64,000 nucleotides of DNA from Zymobacter sp047495495 (GTDB lineage: Bacteria > Pseudomonadota > Gammaproteobacteria > Pseudomonadales > Halomonadaceae): NCBI RefSeq assembly GCF_047495495.1, contig NZ_CP179930.1:434001-498000 (forward strand). The letters run 5' to 3'. The notes under the pieces were generated by a model, which saw only the letters and a list, made by a program, of their open reading frames with translations, searched no databases and was not told where the DNA came from. Shown one piece after another: positions 62,869-64,000 of the stretch. Both the position numbers and the translations under genes were made by a program. Position 1 is the first letter of the stretch. Each line of letters starts with the position of its first letter.

Positions 62869-63408
62869 GTGAAGGACACCACCAACAGCAAGACTCCCGC
62901 ATCGGACATCGTGGTCATGGGTCACCTCATGCGCCCGTACGGTGTGAAGGGATGGCTCTGGGTCTATTCCCATTCCAACCCGATGGAGAGCATCCTCGAC
63001 TATTCGGAATGGATCATCGAAAAGGGAGGCGTTCGCCGCCCGGTCAAGGTGATTCAAGGCCGTCGTCAGGGTAAGGGCGTGGTCGTCAGTCTCGAAGGCA
63101 TCACCACTCGTGAACTGGCTGAATCAATGGCCAACGCACAGATCATGCTGCCGACGTCGGCGCTGCCGACGCTCGATCAGGGTGATTACTACTGGTATCA
63201 GCTGGAAGGCTTGCAGGTCATCACGCTTGAGGGCGTGGTACTGGGCAAGGTCGATCATCTGTTCGAAACCGGCGCCAACGATGTTGTGGTGGTGACGGGT
63301 GGACCAGACGGTCGCGAAAGGCTGTTGCCATATCTGCCGGATGATGTCATTCGTGAGATCGATCTGGAGGCGGGCACCATGCACGTCGACTGGGATCCCG
63401 AGTTCTGA
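62869..63408 (+). CDS. rimM: Ribosome maturation factor RimM
   Basis: RimM binds ribosomal protein uS19 and helps mature the 30S head. The 179-residue product has the N-terminal RimM domain (VMGHLMRPYGVKGWLWVYSHSNP) and the PRC-barrel-like C-terminal domain (DYYWYQLEGLQVITLEGVVLGKVDHLFETGANDVVVV). GTG at 62869 lies 5 nt after GAGG; the other GTG at 62842 has no site. It precedes trmD by 3 nt. Confidence 0.95.
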   Translation: MKDTTNSKTPASDIVVMGHLMRPYGVKGWLWVYSHSNPMESILDYSEWIIEKGGVRRPVKVIQGRRQGKGVVVSLEGITTRELAESMANAQIMLPTSALPTLDQGDYYWYQLEGLQVITLEGVVLGKVDHLFETGANDVVVVTGGPDGRERLLPYLPDDVIREIDLEAGTMHVDWDPEF

Positions 63409-63411
63409 GTC

Positions 63412-64000
63412 ATGGCAGACAGTACTGGTAACGACACTGTGAGTGACGCTTCTGGCGCTCACGACACGGTAAAAGGTGACGCAGCGCTGAAACTGGGCGT
63501 GGTATCGCTGTTCCCTGAAATGTTCGATGCGCTGACCCAACACGGTGTCAGCGGACGCGCAGTTCGTGAGGGCATCATTGATATCGGGTTCTGGAATCCG
63601 CGTGATTACGCCACCGACCGACATCGTACCGTCGACGATCGCCCCTATGGCGGTGGTCCCGGGATGCTGATGAAGGTCGATACACTGCGCGCGGCAATTC
63701 GCGATGCGCGTCAGTCGTTGATGTCTGAAGACAGTGTACCGCCAAAGGTGATCTACCTTTCCCCGCAAGGGCGAGTGCTGGATCATACGGGGGTGCGCGA
63801 GCTGGCTGATCACGGCCGTCTGGTCGTGGTGGCGGGTCGTTATGAAGGCATCGACGAACGCGTCATTGATGCGGATATCGATGAGCAGTGGTCGATTGGT
63901 GATTATGTACTCAGTGGCGGCGAACTGCCTGCCATGGTGCTGATGGATGCTGTTGCGCGGATGGTGCCCGGTGTGCTGGGTCATGCCCAGTCTGCCGAAG
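63412..64000 (+). CDS. trmD: tRNA (guanine-37-N1)-methyltransferase TrmD (3' end beyond window)
   Basis: TrmD makes m1G37 using S-adenosylmethionine, which prevents +1 frameshifts. The knot-forming motifs are visible: HRTVDDRPYGGGPGMLMK, VIYLSPQGR, GRYEGIDERVI and EQWSIGDYVLSGGELPAM. The frame is open to base 64000, so the C-terminal tRNA-binding part and the stop lie outside. The N-terminus has about 27 Asp/Ser/Gly-rich residues before LGVVSLFPEMF, longer than E. coli TrmD; a later start is possible but no better site is obvious. Confidence 0.95.
   Translation, partial: MADSTGNDTVSDASGAHDTVKGDAALKLGVVSLFPEMFDALTQHGVSGRAVREGIIDIGFWNPRDYATDRHRTVDDRPYGGGPGMLMKVDTLRAAIRDARQSLMSEDSVPPKVIYLSPQGRVLDHTGVRELADHGRLVVVAGRYEGIDERVIDADIDEQWSIGDYVLSGGELPAMVLMDAVARMVPGVLGHAQSAE

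Overview
The window reads as chromosomal DNA of a gammaproteobacterium of the Oceanospirillales, most likely Halomonadaceae (Zymobacter/Carnimonas/Halomonas-like). This rests on moderately GC-rich coding DNA, the pieces of a bamD / rluD-pgeF-clpB neighbourhood, the corB-type / ypjD / ffh-rpsP-rimM-trmD order, minCDE and ilvIHC. The genus is an inference; no rRNA is present.

Layout. 0-8 kb: bamD (cut by the window edge), rluD, a ClpP-type peptidase paralogue, an HxlR regulator coupled to a KAS II-like condensing enzyme, a small EF-Tu domain III-like protein, a DHA2-type efflux pump and pgeF. 8-19 kb: a polyamine locus with two arms flanking a FadR-type GntR regulator. The leftward arm has a gamma-glutamyl-GABA hydrolase and an aldehyde dehydrogenase. 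The rightward arm has an FAD oxidase, a PotGHIF-like spermidine/putrescine ABC transporter and a gamma-glutamylputrescine synthetase. Together they cover uptake and breakdown of putrescine by the glutamylated (Puu) route. An identical TGTGATCACA palindrome lies upstream of each arm. 19-25 kb: accessory metabolism and regulators (metallo-beta-lactamase-fold hydrolase, GlxA-type and cupin AraC regulators, CynX-type MFS, SDR, LysR). 25-28 kb: clpB behind a convincing sigma-32 promoter, then about 1.25 kb without a conventional gene that holds an orphan terminator (possible small RNA) and a possible ilv leader peptide.

28.9-35.5 kb: ilvIHC and a polar amino-acid ABC transporter. 35.6-38.6 kb: feoABC behind a Fur box. 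39-42.3 kb: a secreted alpha/beta hydrolase, an initiator tRNA gene and minCDE. 42.4-47.4 kb: an AT-rich orphan type VI secretion effector module (DUF4123 adaptor, VasX-like toxin, Sel1-repeat partner). 47.6-56 kb: sbcB, a pitrilysin-family protease, a SRAP (YedK/HMCES) homologue that has lost its catalytic residues, a TetR regulator and an LplT-PlsC fusion. 56-64 kb: a four-gene unit (CNNM/CorC transporter, PepSY protein, response regulator, histidine kinase), ypjD, ffh, and rpsP-rimM-trmD (cut by the right edge).

The observations most worth following are the degenerate SRAP protein, the VasX-like module with its Sel1 partner, the candidate ilv attenuator, the paired operators of the polyamine locus and the orphan EF-Tu domain III-like protein. 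I found no CRISPR array, insertion sequence or rRNA.
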